Below are positions 12,901 through 24,570 of a DNA stretch of 64,000 bases, in pieces. Source of the DNA: Mortierella alpina (taxonomy: Eukaryota > Mortierellomycota > Mortierellomycetes > Mortierellales > Mortierellaceae); the NCBI GenBank assembly GCA_029449245.1, contig JANATF010000007.1, forward strand, positions 930,001 to 994,000, in the 5' to 3' direction. Positions within the stretch are counted from its first letter, which is position 1. Each line of letters begins with the position of its first letter. The notes beneath the pieces are model-generated. The model was not told the origin of the DNA, searched no databases, and worked only from the letters and a program-made list of their open reading frames with translations. The position numbers and the translations under genes were made by a program.

Positions 12901-14084
12901 GAGGCTGCCAAAGGCATATCACTGAACAGAAACAGTGGCAAGCGGCCCTCTAGATCTGCTATGCAATGTCATCTATTCCTTTATTTCTCAATGCGTAAGG
13001 GACTCTTCATCACTATCCACATTCCTCTACTATGCATCCCTTTGCCTGCCCCTTCTCAGCTAGCATTAAACTTTTTTCTGCGGTGAGGGGGAACACATGA
13101 ACCAAGCACCAAACGTGGCGTACGGTGGGGGTTGTACTTCTATCCAGCCAGTGTCTTGGCTTGGGCGACACTGCCATTGGACCCTTTGAGTGGGTAGTGT
13201 GATGGGAAACCTGTGTGATTTCTCTTTGAACACGGCGGAAGTCGAAAAGGCCATTCTTTTTTCAGACCCGTTGGCCTGTTGCCCTAATAAGGAGCTTGCC
13301 CCCGAGAGGAGCATTACAAACTGCGACTGAGCTACATGTGTCTTGTCTCTGGATGTCATATGGTACTGGGTTGACAATGGCACCTTATTTTCATCGTGGA
13401 ACAAGCGTGGGTCTTGAGCATCAAGTTCAGGAACCAAAAGAGGCCGTTGAAGAGAAGACTGCACGAGTGCTGGCCGAGAGATAGCGAGATCGGGAGAGAG
13501 CACAGCGATTGAATAAGCCGGCGATTGAGACGACGGACAACGAGGGGTAGGTTCAAGGCGAGTGGACGGAGAACGGCCTGATCCAATCCAAAGCCCTGGT
13601 GTGTTTTCTTTTTTCTTTCTCCTTTTTGGTTCAAGGCCCGCCCTCTCAATACAGCTGCAATACAAAGCGTATTCAGTTACGCTGGCTGGTGTATATTGCA
13701 CTCTCTAGCAGCACACTGTGTATGTAGTATCGACTACTGCACCTCCGCTGCTTCTGTCCTGGAAGCGGGACTCGACCTCCAGCGTCCTCGGGGTTCTCTG
13801 CTGGTCTCGCGGCGATCCTGCCCTGCACAACTCGAGTGCCTTGTTTGTTTACTTTTCCAACGTTTTTTATATATATACCACCGATCCATCGGCCAGTTTT
13901 CCGTTTTTTTTTCCTGTGCCCGTCCAGACTCCCCACACTCTGCTGCCAACACACCTTCAACCGCTGATTCTTTCATAGAGATTCAAGTTCCTTCCATCCT
14001 CAGACCCTACCTTTCCATCATCACCTTCTCCGTTCCCCGCACCTCTCCCTCACTACCTCTTCAAATCCACACAGTACACACACC
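9998..14084. other. Intergenic stretch without a supportable gene
   Basis: About 4 kb between the phosphorylase and the transporter. The open frames, including a 211-codon one on the minus strand at 13066-13701, show no recognisable domain and low-complexity composition. The right end (about 13860-14084) is the transporter's promoter and leader, with a TATATATA run and CT-rich sequence. No tRNA, rRNA or repeat array is visible. Confidence 0.5.
13869..13877 (+). promoter_or_regulatory. TATA-like element of the nucleoside transporter gene
   Basis: A TTTTTTATATATATACC run lies about 210 bases before the ATG at 14085 and is followed by a long C/T-rich leader. It is the only good TATA match in the upstream region, but AT runs also occur by chance. 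Confidence 0.4.
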
Positions 14085-16364
14085 ATGTTCCACGACGACA
14101 AGCCAACGTCCATCCATATGGAGGACGAAAAGGCGGAGCACACGGCTGATCAGGTTGAGGATGTCGACAACGACGATGCCTTTTCTCAGCGCTCTTACCA
14201 CGGTCGCTTCGGCTTTTACTACCGTCACTCCAGAGTCCTGAACCACCTCCTCACCTTTTGCATTTGCACCGGTCTCTTCATCCCCGCCGTGATCCTCCGC
14301 AAGGAGGGCAACGTCCTTGTCCTCTCATTGTTGTACGCTGCCGTCATGTGGTGGTTGCTGGTCAAGAACCTTCCCAAGGGCACCATCTCGCGCCCTATTG
14401 CCTTTGTCTGGAACGGCGGAGCCAAGGCTATCAACAGCATGCCCAAGCTCCTGGTTAGCGTCATTGGATACGGTATCCCCCCAATCGCCCTGATCTTGAC
14501 CGCTGCTCTCAGGTCTGACGACGACCACGGTACCCGTGGACAGCGTCTTATCTCTTGCCTGGGTCTCGTTGTCCTGCTGTTGTTGACCATCGCCACCTCC
14601 AAGGTAAAACTTTTCTCATCATTTGGTGCACGGCACGCTCTTGCTTGTCTTGCTTGCGTAATGGCGCACACGCCCGTAAAAGAAATGTTTGCTGTTATAC
14701 CAGAAAGGGGCTCCAGGGAACAAATGCACTTTGGGCTGAGAGACTGGGAGGGGGGGATGGTCTATCCGCCCTTTTGCCAATGTGCCACGAAATGAACTGT
14801 GAATCTGGGCAGTATTTATAGTGTGTATGCTTGCTTGCACAATGACGGTACAACCTTGTTTTCGGCTTGTGAGCCGTTGTCCCCCTGGGTGTGCTACAAC
14901 TGGATCCTTGCTGTTGAATGCCTCATTAGCATGTGCCGATGTGCATGTGCCGATGAGGCATGAATCACATTTGGATCTGATTTACATTCCCGTTCGATCT
15001 GCGCGTTCCATCAGTCCTGGCACCTTTTCGTTTCTTCTCTTTTGTGTGTGGGAAGCGGCAGCTGCAACGGTGTTTCGCCCATGGTCGTTGCAGGGTTCAT
15101 CCAGCCATGGAAACAGACACCCAACACGATGGTGGTTGTACCTCGATTCTAACGGTTTCACCCACCTCTTTTTCGCCCCCCTGCTGTTCTTGGCACATAG
15201 AACCGCAAGGCCATCTCCTGGAAGATCGTGTGGACCGGCATCTTCATGCAGTACCTGCTCGGCCTCTTGATCATCCGCTGGTCCGTCGGCTACGACATTT
15301 TCCAGTTTATTGCCCAGCAGGCTGAGAACTTCCTCTCTTACGCCAAGCAGGGTCGCGAGTTCATCTTTGGTGTCAACGCCGTCACCGTCAATGGCCAGCA
15401 GTGGGACCTCCCCGGCGCCTTCGCCGTCGCGGTTCTGCCCGCCATTATCCTGTTCGCCGCCGTCATCCAGTGCTTGTACTACTACAACATTGTCCAGTCC
15501 GTCGTTGCCAGCATGGCCTCGCTCGTTATCCACATCATTGACATTTCCGGTGTTGAGTGTGTTGCCGCCTGCGCTGCTCCTTTCGTCGGCATGTCCGAGG
15601 CCTCTATGCTGGTCGGTCCCTTTGTCTCTGAGATGACTGAGGCCGAGTTGCACCAGGTCTTGACATCTGGTTTCGCCACCATCTCCGGATCCGTCTTCTT
15701 GGGTCTCTTGACCTTTGGCGCTGATGCCACTGCCCTTTTGACCTGCTGCATGATGTCCGTGCCCTGCGCCATCGTCATCTCCAAGATCCGTTTCCCCGAG
15801 GAGGAGGTTCCTTTGACCAAGGGAACTGCTGTCGCCCCCGCCTACAAGGACCGCGAGTCGAACGCCATCCACGCCATCTCCAACGGTGCCATTTTCGGTA
15901 TCAAGCTGTGCATTGTCATTGTTGCTGTGCTCTTGGCCGTCATTTCCCTCCTCGGCCTCGCCAACGGTTTCCTCGGCTGGATTTTCCACTTTTACGGTGT
16001 CGAGATCTCGATCGAGAAGATTGCCTCCTGGGTTCTCTACCCCTTGGCCTGGTTGGTCGGTATCCCCAACTCGGATCTCTCGCCCTGTGCCGAGGCCATG
16101 GGTATCAAGTTCATCTTGAACGAGTTTGCTGCCTTTGGCACGTTCACCAAGGTCGCACCTACCTTGACCCGCCGCGGCGCCTTGTTGACTACCTACGCCA
16201 TGGCCTCGTTCGCCAACATTGGTTCCATCGGTACCCAGATCTCTCTCTTCTTGACCTTGGCTCCTGATCGTGCCGATGCCATTGCTCGCCTGTCCTTCTC
16301 GGCCTGCATGTGCGGTGCCGTCTCGACCTTGATCTCGGCCTGCATTGCTGGCATTGTGTCTTAA
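14085..16364 (+). CDS. Concentrative nucleoside transporter (CNT/NupC family), 560 aa
   Basis: Two exons, 14085-14603 and 15201-16364, joined in phase after Lys173 (SK/NRKAISWK). The intron is 597 bases, far longer than others here. CNT proteins are ion-coupled importers of nucleosides at the plasma membrane. The sequence has an acidic N-terminal tail (about 45 residues), then many hydrophobic segments. The two signature regions are present: GVECVAACAAPFVGMSEASM and the LHQVLTSGFATISGSVF helix, and later IKFILNEFAAF, the NEF(V/A)A(Y/F) motif that lines the substrate site. Length and order match fungal and animal CNTs. Ion coupling and substrate preference cannot be read from sequence alone. 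The neighbouring uridine phosphorylase suggests pyrimidine nucleosides. Confidence 0.93.
14918..14961 (+). repeat. Inverted repeat with nested direct repeat inside the long CNT intron
   Basis: ATGCCTCAT (14918-14926) and ATGAGGCAT (14953-14961) are perfect 9-base inverted copies. Between them a 13-base unit GCATGTGCCGATG is repeated (14929-14941 and 14943-14955). The transcript could fold into a hairpin. Whether it has a role in splicing is unknown. Confidence 0.7.
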
Positions 16365-17574
16365 ATAGCCCGACTTCATTTATTCTCTTTTTTTTTGGTA
16401 TTAATGTATGTAAAAAAAACCATCTTTGCTGTGCCATACTTCAACCTTTCTTCGTTACCCTGAATACTTCTCACAGCAGCACCGCTCCTAATAAACTTGT
16501 ATACCTGACTACACGACTGAGTGAGCATTGTGGCAGTGCGCGTGCATATCGCTACAAAAAAGACAACTTGCCTACGAAAGCCACTTGGACTTTCGTGGGC
16601 TGAGATTTCAGCCACCTGTTCAGGGGTTTGTAAGCCCTCCAAGTGCTCAGCTTCCAGTTTGCTGTAATACGAACATGGAAACGTATGGGGCGTCAAGACC
16701 TTCGATACTCTAAAGATACCCTTCCCTGCATTGCCCCATTGCTGAACTGTCTCTTTTGTATAGTATGATCTTGGAATTAGTAATGGCTCTAGACAAGCCC
16801 TTACAACTAGCCTATCGCTGTTTGGGCTGTCAAAGGTACTTGTATCATGTATCGTGTGGCGATAGATCGTCTATGTGACAAAAGCTATGCATGTAGCTAT
16901 CAATCACCAACTGTACTACGTCCACCTCACGAGTACTGTCATGGTCTTCTCAGTACGCCACGACGCATATAATGCAGCCCTTGTTGCCATATTGATCGGG
17001 ACTCACAGGTGGACTCCACAAGCTTGTCAGCTCCAATTGGCTCGATCGTTCCGTTTAGGCTGAGGACGACCACCAACTACCTCTACATGTACACTCCAGA
17101 CCTTCAGGTTCGAGAAGTCGACAGCCTGTCAAGCTGCCACCCATCTAGACCTATTGGTGTCCCGCGTCTCCGTGAGTAACAGAGTTCAGCCCTGGGATTG
17201 GGTGGACATATAGAATTGCAGCGAACGGGTCACCCTGAATTATGCAGTCCGTCCACTCAGCAACGGACTCGGACTTTTGGGACTCTCGGAAATCCACTGA
17301 TGTTAAATTACGTCGCTCAACTTGCCTGCTCACCTTTCACCTTTTACCTCTCTCCCTCTCTCCACTCCTCTCTCAAGACTTCCTTCTCGTGTTGGACCCG
17401 TTTATTTCTTCCACCTCGCTTCTCACTCTTCTTGACCCTCATCCTCGTTACGTCCCTCGCCTTGCTAGTCTCTCACGTTGTCTCAGAGTCGAGACTTTGA
17501 GTCTTTAGCCCGCTCCTTTACCGTTTCTCACACTAAACTCTACTCAGGCATCGAAGCCGAACTCACACACCTCC
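16365..17574. other. Intergenic stretch
   Basis: No supportable gene. The first part is the transporter's 3' end (A/T-rich, AATAAA-like AATAAAC near 16490). The last 250 bases are a C/T-rich leader of the following haem protein. A frame at 17198-17500 ends in a hydrophobic stretch that looks like a signal peptide, but it has no in-phase join to the DOMON exons. Confidence 0.45.
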
Positions 17575-19743
17575 ATGACACGCCATTGGCTTAGCGAGGG
17601 TGCCTCGACCATCCATAACAGGGCACGCAAAGCAGGGCTTATACTTGGAGTTGTCTTCTCTGTCTTCTCAGGTATAACTCGCATCGTGGCATGCTATTCT
17701 ATACCGACCTTCTTGCCTCCCTCGTCGCTTGCTGTAGGGTTTGATCCCTTTCCCTTCCCATATGACTTAGGGGGTGTGTACCCTGCTCGATGTTTCCGCT
17801 TGTGGCAATCGCTACTGTGCTGGAAAACGAAGCCGAAACAACCAGCGCCGCACTTTGTCGCCTCCTCTCTCTCTCTCCCTCCGTCGCTCCGTCTCTCCCT
17901 CCTCAATCTGAGCAAACAACAAATAAGAGAGGATAGTTTTATCCCTGACTGCGACCTTGCTTCAGGATGCACGTTCCAGTTATGGTTATGGTTCGGTCTA
18001 GACTTTGAGGGTGCCATTAATGCAATTTCCCGTCCACAAGGACCACCACATCCCCTTTTTGGTTCTGCTTCAACCCCGTACGGGTTGTACTGTACGCTAA
18101 CAGTACCTTATTGCACTTTGACTGACATGTACTTGATCCTTTATATTGCATTAAATTCCCGTTAGCGTCATCACTTGTCCAGCTTACATCGGGTCAGGGT
18201 CAACAAGCTCAGAGCCTCTGCTCACCCCAGGTCTGTATCACTGCGACCGTCTACTCTAAGGATCCCAACACGATCGAGTTTTCGCTCAGTTCCAAGATTT
18301 CAGTGGGATGGCTCGGACTTGGCATGGGTGGAACTCAGGGGAGCATGGCTGGAAATGATCTCGCGGTAAGTTTCGTCTACCCGGAATCATATGGTTGCTT
18401 GAGGTTTCTCAAATTGATGGTGCTTTTTCTCAACGCACAACCAAACTCTGGTTGACATGTTCCTGTATACAGCTCTGCTGGCTAGATGCTGCAAACACGG
18501 GAGCTGTTATCTCGCAACGATCTGCCACCATGAACGGACTTCCTCTTGCCAAGAGTACCCCAGTTCCGTTCAAGGTGGTGCCCCAAAAATCCGGCCTTAG
18601 TCCCGCGAACAGCCAGTTCAGATGTACGTACTCGCGACCTCTCAACCTCACAACAGCTCCCTTGACTGCCACTGCCACTTCGATCAACGTGATCTATGCA
18701 GTTGGGTTACAACCAGTGGCCGCGGATGCGACGGGTGACCCTCAAAAGGCAGTGCTTCGGCAGCACACGTTCGCTAGTTCCGGCGTGCTGACGATCGTGA
18801 AGAAGGCTGGATCCAGCTTGGACGATCTGGGTGCAAAACCCGCAGGGGGAGGAAATGGGACGACTAGCAATGGCAATGGCAATGGCGATGGCAATGGCAA
18901 CAACAGTCTCAAAGACATCTTGAACGCGGAGCGCCTATACACCAACCTACTCGAAGCACATGGTAAGTCGCCAAAATCAATATTTTAACATGTTGACGGG
19001 CATGTAAATCGGGCATTACATTTTTTTTTAATGGAGACCTTTTTGCGTCAACCTTTCTTGCAGGCTTTATGATGGCTCTTGTCTTTCTGTTGCTCCTACC
19101 TGCCGGCGCGGCTCTTGTACGATTCTTTGGTCACATCAACAGTCTTTTCCGGTGGCACCGCCCCATTCAAGTACTCGGATTTCTCACTGCCGTGGCAGGG
19201 TTCATTACAGTCATTGTCGCGTTTGAAAAGTCGCCGCAGCCAAGGACCCATGTCGATTCACCGCATGCCAAATTTGGTGTGGTGATTATTTGCATGCTCG
19301 TCGTTCAAGTCTGCTTGGGGATATTCATCTTCCACACCTTTGATCCTTCTCGTGACCCTGCCAGAGGACCCACCATCCCGACCTGGGTGCATCGCTTCTG
19401 GGGGTATGCGGTCTTGATCTGTGGTCTGACGCAAGTGGCCATGGGTTTGCAAAAGTATGGAGAATGGCCTACGGGTAAGGAGGGTGTCTGGATCTTTTAT
19501 TATATTTGGGTAGGAATCTTGGCGGTCGTCTTCCTGGGAGGCTCTGTTTTTAAGAAACTGAAGAGCCATCGCAACCGCCAGCGGAGGAGAGATGACGGTA
19601 ATGGGGCGTATTATAACCAGGATAACGATCCCAAGAGGTCCAAGCAGCAGCAGGCAGTGTATCGAGGACGGGACGAAGAGCCGTATGAACTGCAGCAGCA
19701 TGGTCAACAAGTCAGTGGTGGTGCTGGTAACTATAGGCATTGA
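17575..19743 (+). CDS. DOMON domain plus cytochrome b561 membrane protein, 488 aa
   Basis: Four exons fit in phase: 17575-17671, 18166-18365, 18473-18962 and 19064-19743. The first gives a signal-peptide-like start (ARKAGLILGVVFSVFSASS) and its 494-base intron is the least certain part. Residues about 45-190 form a DOMON haem-binding domain (SLCSPQVCITATVYS, WLGLGMGGTQ with the likely Met ligand, and LRQHTFASSGVLTI with a likely His ligand). After a Gly/Asn linker comes a cytochrome b561 domain with five to six membrane helices and the four expected histidines (AHGFMM, RWHRPIQ, SPHAKFG, VHRFWGY). Such proteins move electrons across a membrane to outside acceptors. The tail is basic and Gln-rich, probably cytosolic. 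Partner and substrate are unknown. Confidence 0.82.
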
Positions 19744-22140
19744 GTTTGATGGTGCAGCGATAGGTAGTCAAATATACGCGCTTTTTATGGCGGAATTTCG
19801 ATTTTATTCAACGCGAATGGGTGTAAAGATGGCTTTAAGCCCTACCTTTCACGTCCCTTCCTTTTCTCTGACAGAGCCGGGAAAGCCAACAACTCACTTA
19901 TTTAATGCAGCTGAATAAGTATGATTCGTGGTTCAACATTTGGCCTACTGTAACATTTCCGAATTCACTGTCCCTACCCGGCGCACTGTTCTCGCTGAAG
20001 AGCAGTGAGGTGAGGTCGCTTCCATCAGTAGAGAATTTGTCCTAATAGAAAGCAAAGTTTGGTTCATCCATCACAGGCGAGGATGAAAAGCAGATTTTTC
20101 GACGCAGTAAAAACTGTGTGAAGCAGTTTTCCAGAGTGCATCCCCACGCTTGGGACAGTATCTTTGTGCAACAGTGTTAGGCTTCTGGTCAGTGGTAATT
20201 GATGTTGAGGGAACTTTTCACCCTTTACGGATATTCCACAACGGTCTGTTCTCGAATTAGGTGTACAGTGCATTTTTTGCGTAAACCACGAACATGCTCC
20301 GCCTTTGATCTCAGCCTACATAAGATAGGCGACAGTCTACTGTGTAGTTCCGTGTTGTGCTGTGTCTCGTAGATGTAAAGACCCAACATATCATATCAAC
20401 CTTGAGATACCCGGAATTTTCTGCTGAGGGAGAGAAGTAGCAAAGCGGGCGCCTTTTTTTTGTTTATTCTCAGCAATTTCGCACCCATTGCTAAATGATG
20501 CCCATTGCAGGTCATGCTGCAGTAGTTCAACTCGGTGACTCTTCACTGCTGGGAAAATGCCTATGTAGTCGTTGTTCGAAACTTGTACATACTGTGAGAC
20601 CTTCACTAGTCGCTTTTGCTGGCGGAGGTCAAGGGATGGTGTGTCGGGGGCGAAATGGAATGCAGGCGAAAATGGTAGTCTACGTTACCAGATCTACTCT
20701 GTGAATCCGGACCATTGATATATATATGCAAGCTATTACAACAGTGCGTAACTGGGGACCACCAGCAGTGTTATCGTCGTCTCTCTTTGTGCCTTTTAAG
20801 ACATGTGTTTGCTCACCAATCGCAATCTCTCCGGTGCGAGTTGTGACTGTTGCATTGATAAGGCTGCCTTTCTACGGCACAGTGAGGACTCTTTGCTCGC
20901 AAGACAATCACGCAGATCAGCAAACACCGAGTAAGGCAAAATCTGGGGAACACATAAAAAAAAAAAGAAACCCCCCTCATGCCGGTCCGCGCACGCAGAG
21001 GCACAAAAAAATGGAATGCCAGGAAAACTTCCGAAAGACCATGGATTGATCTCTACGAGTACATACAGTCTACGCGCAGCCTCCCCCTCAGCCTAACGCG
21101 TTCTGATTCTAAACACCCGTTTGAGAAGTGAGAGATGATACCTGTTGCATAAGAAAAAAGGAAGATGAGATGAGATAGTGGTTCATGATCCAGGGCCGAC
21201 ATGCAGAACGTAAAAGCACCGAGGGTACGTTGTAACATGGGAATGCTCAAAAATATGGAGGTGCGGGCTGCGACCAGTGTACTTGGTTTTTATACAAGCG
21301 GACTGAGGAGGGGAGTTGAACCATCATTGAGCCTAGGGTGGTGTTCCGCGTGCTCGGTTGGGGCCGATTGGGTGCTTTTGTAAAAGTGAGGTTGCAGATT
21401 GTCGCGTGGTTACGGCGATGACTCTGTGAACAACAGAGACCGAAAAAGAGAACAAATTGTCCGAAGTGAATGAAAGATGGACACCCACGGAGGAGACAGG
21501 GCAGAGAAGCTTTCATGTGCTATTAGTATGTGCGCATGTGCAAGAAAACTCTAAAAAACTCGAAAATCTCGGCCTCGTAATCAACAGCTCGATAGGGCGA
21601 GGCGGGAGACGACTGCGATACGTCCGATAGTGACCACGGAACAAAAGGGACGATGGTAAACTGTACACTCACACACACAGAACCTGCATTGCATTGGATT
21701 TCTGTACACCAAGAGAAGGGGAGGACCCTGAGAGCAGAGAGGCAGAGAGCTTGGACAGACACCTCCTATTATTTCCGTGAATAAAGCAACATCCACATGA
21801 AAAAGCAGCCTAAAGATTGCCTTCCACAGGTGCGAGCCAACAGCTAGCGACAGCGACTTTAGTAAAGGTCTACTCCGGCCTCCATTCACCGTCCGTCGTA
21901 AGAGCGAGTTGCCTGGCCCTTCTGCTGCTGGTTGGTTTTTGGCGCTAGAAGGATAGAGAGGCGGATCGAAAAAACTTGGGTGCGTTCATTTTAAAGGATT
22001 GGCGCCGTATCTAGTGCGATACATTCGCCTGGCGAGCCCTTATCTAGTCCTTGTCTGGCCTGGTCCTTTTTTGCTGATGCATTCAGGATCCGTCACCGAT
22101 CCCTTCCTACTCCTCATCATCCCTTCTCCTCCCGGCAGCC
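19744..22140. other. Intergenic stretch
   Basis: About 2.4 kb with no supportable gene. Open frames are short on both strands. The tail of the preceding gene's transcript is at the left and the ammonium transporter promoter at the right. No RNA gene or mobile element was recognised. Confidence 0.5.
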
Positions 22141-22149
22141 TTGGAGACG

Positions 22150-22157
22150 TATATAAA
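22150..22157 (+). promoter_or_regulatory. TATA box of the ammonium transporter gene
   Basis: TATATAAA in the context GACGTATATAAAGAGCC lies about 345 bases before the ATG at 22497, with a C/T-rich leader and an AC microsatellite between. The leader is long, so a second start site nearer the ATG is possible. Confidence 0.45.
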
Positions 22158-22265
22158 GAGCCGTTATCTTTCCTTGTGTTTCTTCACTTGTCTTTTTCAT
22201 CCTCTCCCTCCTTCGTTCTTCTTCATCCTCTTAGTGCTATCTTTTCACGTTTTCCTTGTCCTCAG

Positions 22266-22268
<3 letters not shown>

Positions 22269-22303
<35 letters not shown>

Positions 22304-22304
22304 C
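22269..22304 (+). repeat. (AC)n microsatellite in the presumed leader
   Basis: About 14 AC units, one interrupting G, then further AC units, some 195 bases before the ammonium transporter ATG. A run of this length is likely length-variable between strains. On the transcript it would be an unstructured CA-rich leader segment. Confidence 0.9.
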
Positions 22305-22496
22305 ATTACAACCTCTGCACATCCATCCTTCACAGCCGCTCCTATCCACCCCACACGACGGCTGCACAGCAGAGAGCAAATCAGAGCATTCTTCACCATT
22401 CTTGTGCTCAGCGTACCCCAACCCTGCTCAGCCTCGTATCACACTCCCTCTAGCGTCATCTGAGCGCAGTAACACCCGCAAGCGTACACAGCAGCG

Positions 22497-24228
22497 ATGG
22501 ATGCACCTGCACCAACCGAGTACAAGCCCGGCGACATCGCCTGGGTTCTCACCTCTACCGCCCTAGTCTTTCTGATGTGTCCTGGACTGGGTCTCTTTTA
22601 CGCCGGCATGGCTCGTATGAAGCATTCACTCTCGCTCATGATGCTCTCGGTCCTGGCCGTTGCCTTGGTGTCGATCCAATGGTACTTTTGGGGCTACTCT
22701 CTCACATTCTCGACCACGGGCGGACCTTTTATCGGAAACCTGGATCACTTTGTCGGCCGTAACATTGGATGGGAGCCTCATCCAAGCGCACCCAACGTAC
22801 CTGCGAGCGCATTTTTCCTGTTCCAGCTCATGTTTGCAGCGATCACTCCTGCTCTCGCCTACGGTGCTTCGGCCGAGCGTATGAGGATCATGCCCAGCAT
22901 CCTGTTCCTGTTCATCTGGAGCACGCTTGTTTACGACGTTGTCACCTACTGGGTCTGGGGACCAAACGGCTGGCTAACGGTCATGGGCGTGATGGACTAT
23001 GCTGGAGGTACGCCCGTCCACATCAGCTCCGGATCGGCCGCTGTTGCCTATGCCATGGTCTTGGGCAAGCGCAAGGATTACAACCACCCTTCAACTGTGC
23101 CCCACAACGTCGCTTTTGTCTTTATCGGCACTGCTTTGCTCTGGTTCGGATGGTTCGGATTCAACGGCGGAAGTGCTTTGGCAGCGAACGCAAGGGGTAT
23201 CCAGACCATCATTAACTCGCATTTGAGCGCCTGTGTAGGTGGATTGGTCTGGGTCCTGCTCGACTACCGCCACAACAAGAAGCTGACGCTCATTGGATTC
23301 TGTACTGGTGCCGTTGCAGGCTTGGCGACCATCACTCCCGGATCAGGATTCGTTTCGAGCTCCAGTTCCCTGGTCTTTGGTCTTGTTGGCGCTGCTGTAT
23401 GCAATGTTTGCGTTAGCTGGAAGTCAAAGTACCATTTTGATGACGCCTTGGACGTCTTTGCTGTCCACTATGTTGGTGGTTTGATGTAAGTCTTCACTGG
23501 GGCTGTCTTTGTGAGAAACGTTTTCCTCTGCTCGACCTTGCTCAATGGATCCCTGGACACTAATCGGTTCCATGTTCTTTTTTTTTTGTATTAGTGGTCT
23601 CGTCTTGACCGGTGTCTTTGCTCAACAGTCCATCATCGCACTCTCATACCCTGTTGGCGCCACAAACGTGCCTCGAGGTGGCATGCTGGACGGCAATTAC
23701 CACCAAATCCTGGTGCAACTCGCGGCCATTGGATCTGTCACAGCATGGTCCTTTGTGGTCACCTATGCAATTCTTTACCTCATGGACATGTTCCCCGGCC
23801 TTCGTCTCCGTCTCAAGGACCACGAGGAGGAGCTCGGAACGGATATGGCACAGATGGGAGAGACTGCGTATGGATTCTTGCCCCTGCTCCACAACCAACA
23901 TGGCACGGATGAGGAGTCTGGATTGGGGTCATCCATCAGAGACAAAGGCGATGATATGGGTAGCGCACTCAATCTGACGACCCTTGCTTCGTCCAACAGA
24001 AATACGACTGGTAGCCATGCGAATGGATTGGGCACGCCTGTGAGCGCGGGTGAAAGCAATGGTTCGACCACGACGTTGAACTTGGACCTGCACATGCCCA
24101 CACCTGGCGAGAATCCTGACCGTCCAAGACGGCTACCGTCGATGACCGAGTCAAGCGCCAACCGGGAAAAGCGGCTCTCACATGCGCCGCGGCATGACCA
24201 CACGGAGGATCTTAGCGATAGCGACTAG
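22497..24228 (+). CDS. Ammonium transporter, Amt/MEP family, 540 aa
   Basis: Two exons, 22497-23485 and 23595-24228, joined at an Ile codon (YVGGL-I-GLVLTG). The protein imports ammonium through a trimeric plasma-membrane channel. Family marks: GLGLFYAGM in the first helices, the FQLMFAAITPALAYGASAERM region with the phenylalanine gate and Amt signature, DYAGGTPVHISSG with the first pore histidine, WFGWFGFNGGS, and DVFAVHYVGG with the second pore histidine. Eleven helices can be traced. The cytosolic C-terminal tail (about 130 residues) starts with the conserved LRLKDHEEELGTD helix that couples subunits, and then becomes Ser/Asn-rich. Nothing shows whether it is a sensor (Mep2-type) or only a transporter. 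Confidence 0.95.
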
Positions 24229-24505
24229 AGTCGCGGATTAGCTCCCTCCATTGTATAGTATCTTACATTCTACCTAATACAGTTCGCTTCTTCACGATGA
24301 GTTTCGGCGGCATAATATCAATAATAAGTGCGTGTTCAGTAAGAGAGGGCGCAGACTGCACCCTGGACGTGCGCTTGGTCTGACCCTTTTTTGTGTTCCC
24401 TCTCCTCGTTAGTGTGCATTCCTCTCTTCCTTTCTCAGTCTTCATTCATCTGCTTCACTTCTGAATCCGCATTCATATTCCTCAGCACTCTCTCCACACA
24501 CTCTC

Positions 24506-24514
<9 letters not shown>

Positions 24515-24537
<23 letters not shown>
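24515..24537 (+). repeat. (CT)n run in the presumed leader of the acyl-CoA synthetase gene
   Basis: An unbroken TCTC run lies 34 bases before the ATG at 24571, within a longer C/T-rich block from about 24420. CT blocks near the start are common in fungal promoters and leaders. It is also a likely length polymorphism. Confidence 0.8.
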
Positions 24538-24538
<1 letters not shown>

Positions 24539-24570
24539 CTCCACTCCACCCAGCCAGCAGTAGAGACACC

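Noticed and set aside
13066-13701. 211-codon minus-strand frame in the gap before the transporter
   Set aside because: No recognisable domain, Ser/Pro/Gln low complexity, and no support from exon-like neighbours.
14982-16379. 465-codon open frame on the minus strand opposite the nucleoside transporter
   Set aside because: It is the shadow of the strongly codon-biased transporter exon. Its Gly/Asp/Glu-rich composition has no domain and the + strand protein is unmistakable.
22269-22304. AC array considered as a CRISPR-like or structured repeat
   Set aside because: A plain dinucleotide microsatellite without spacers.
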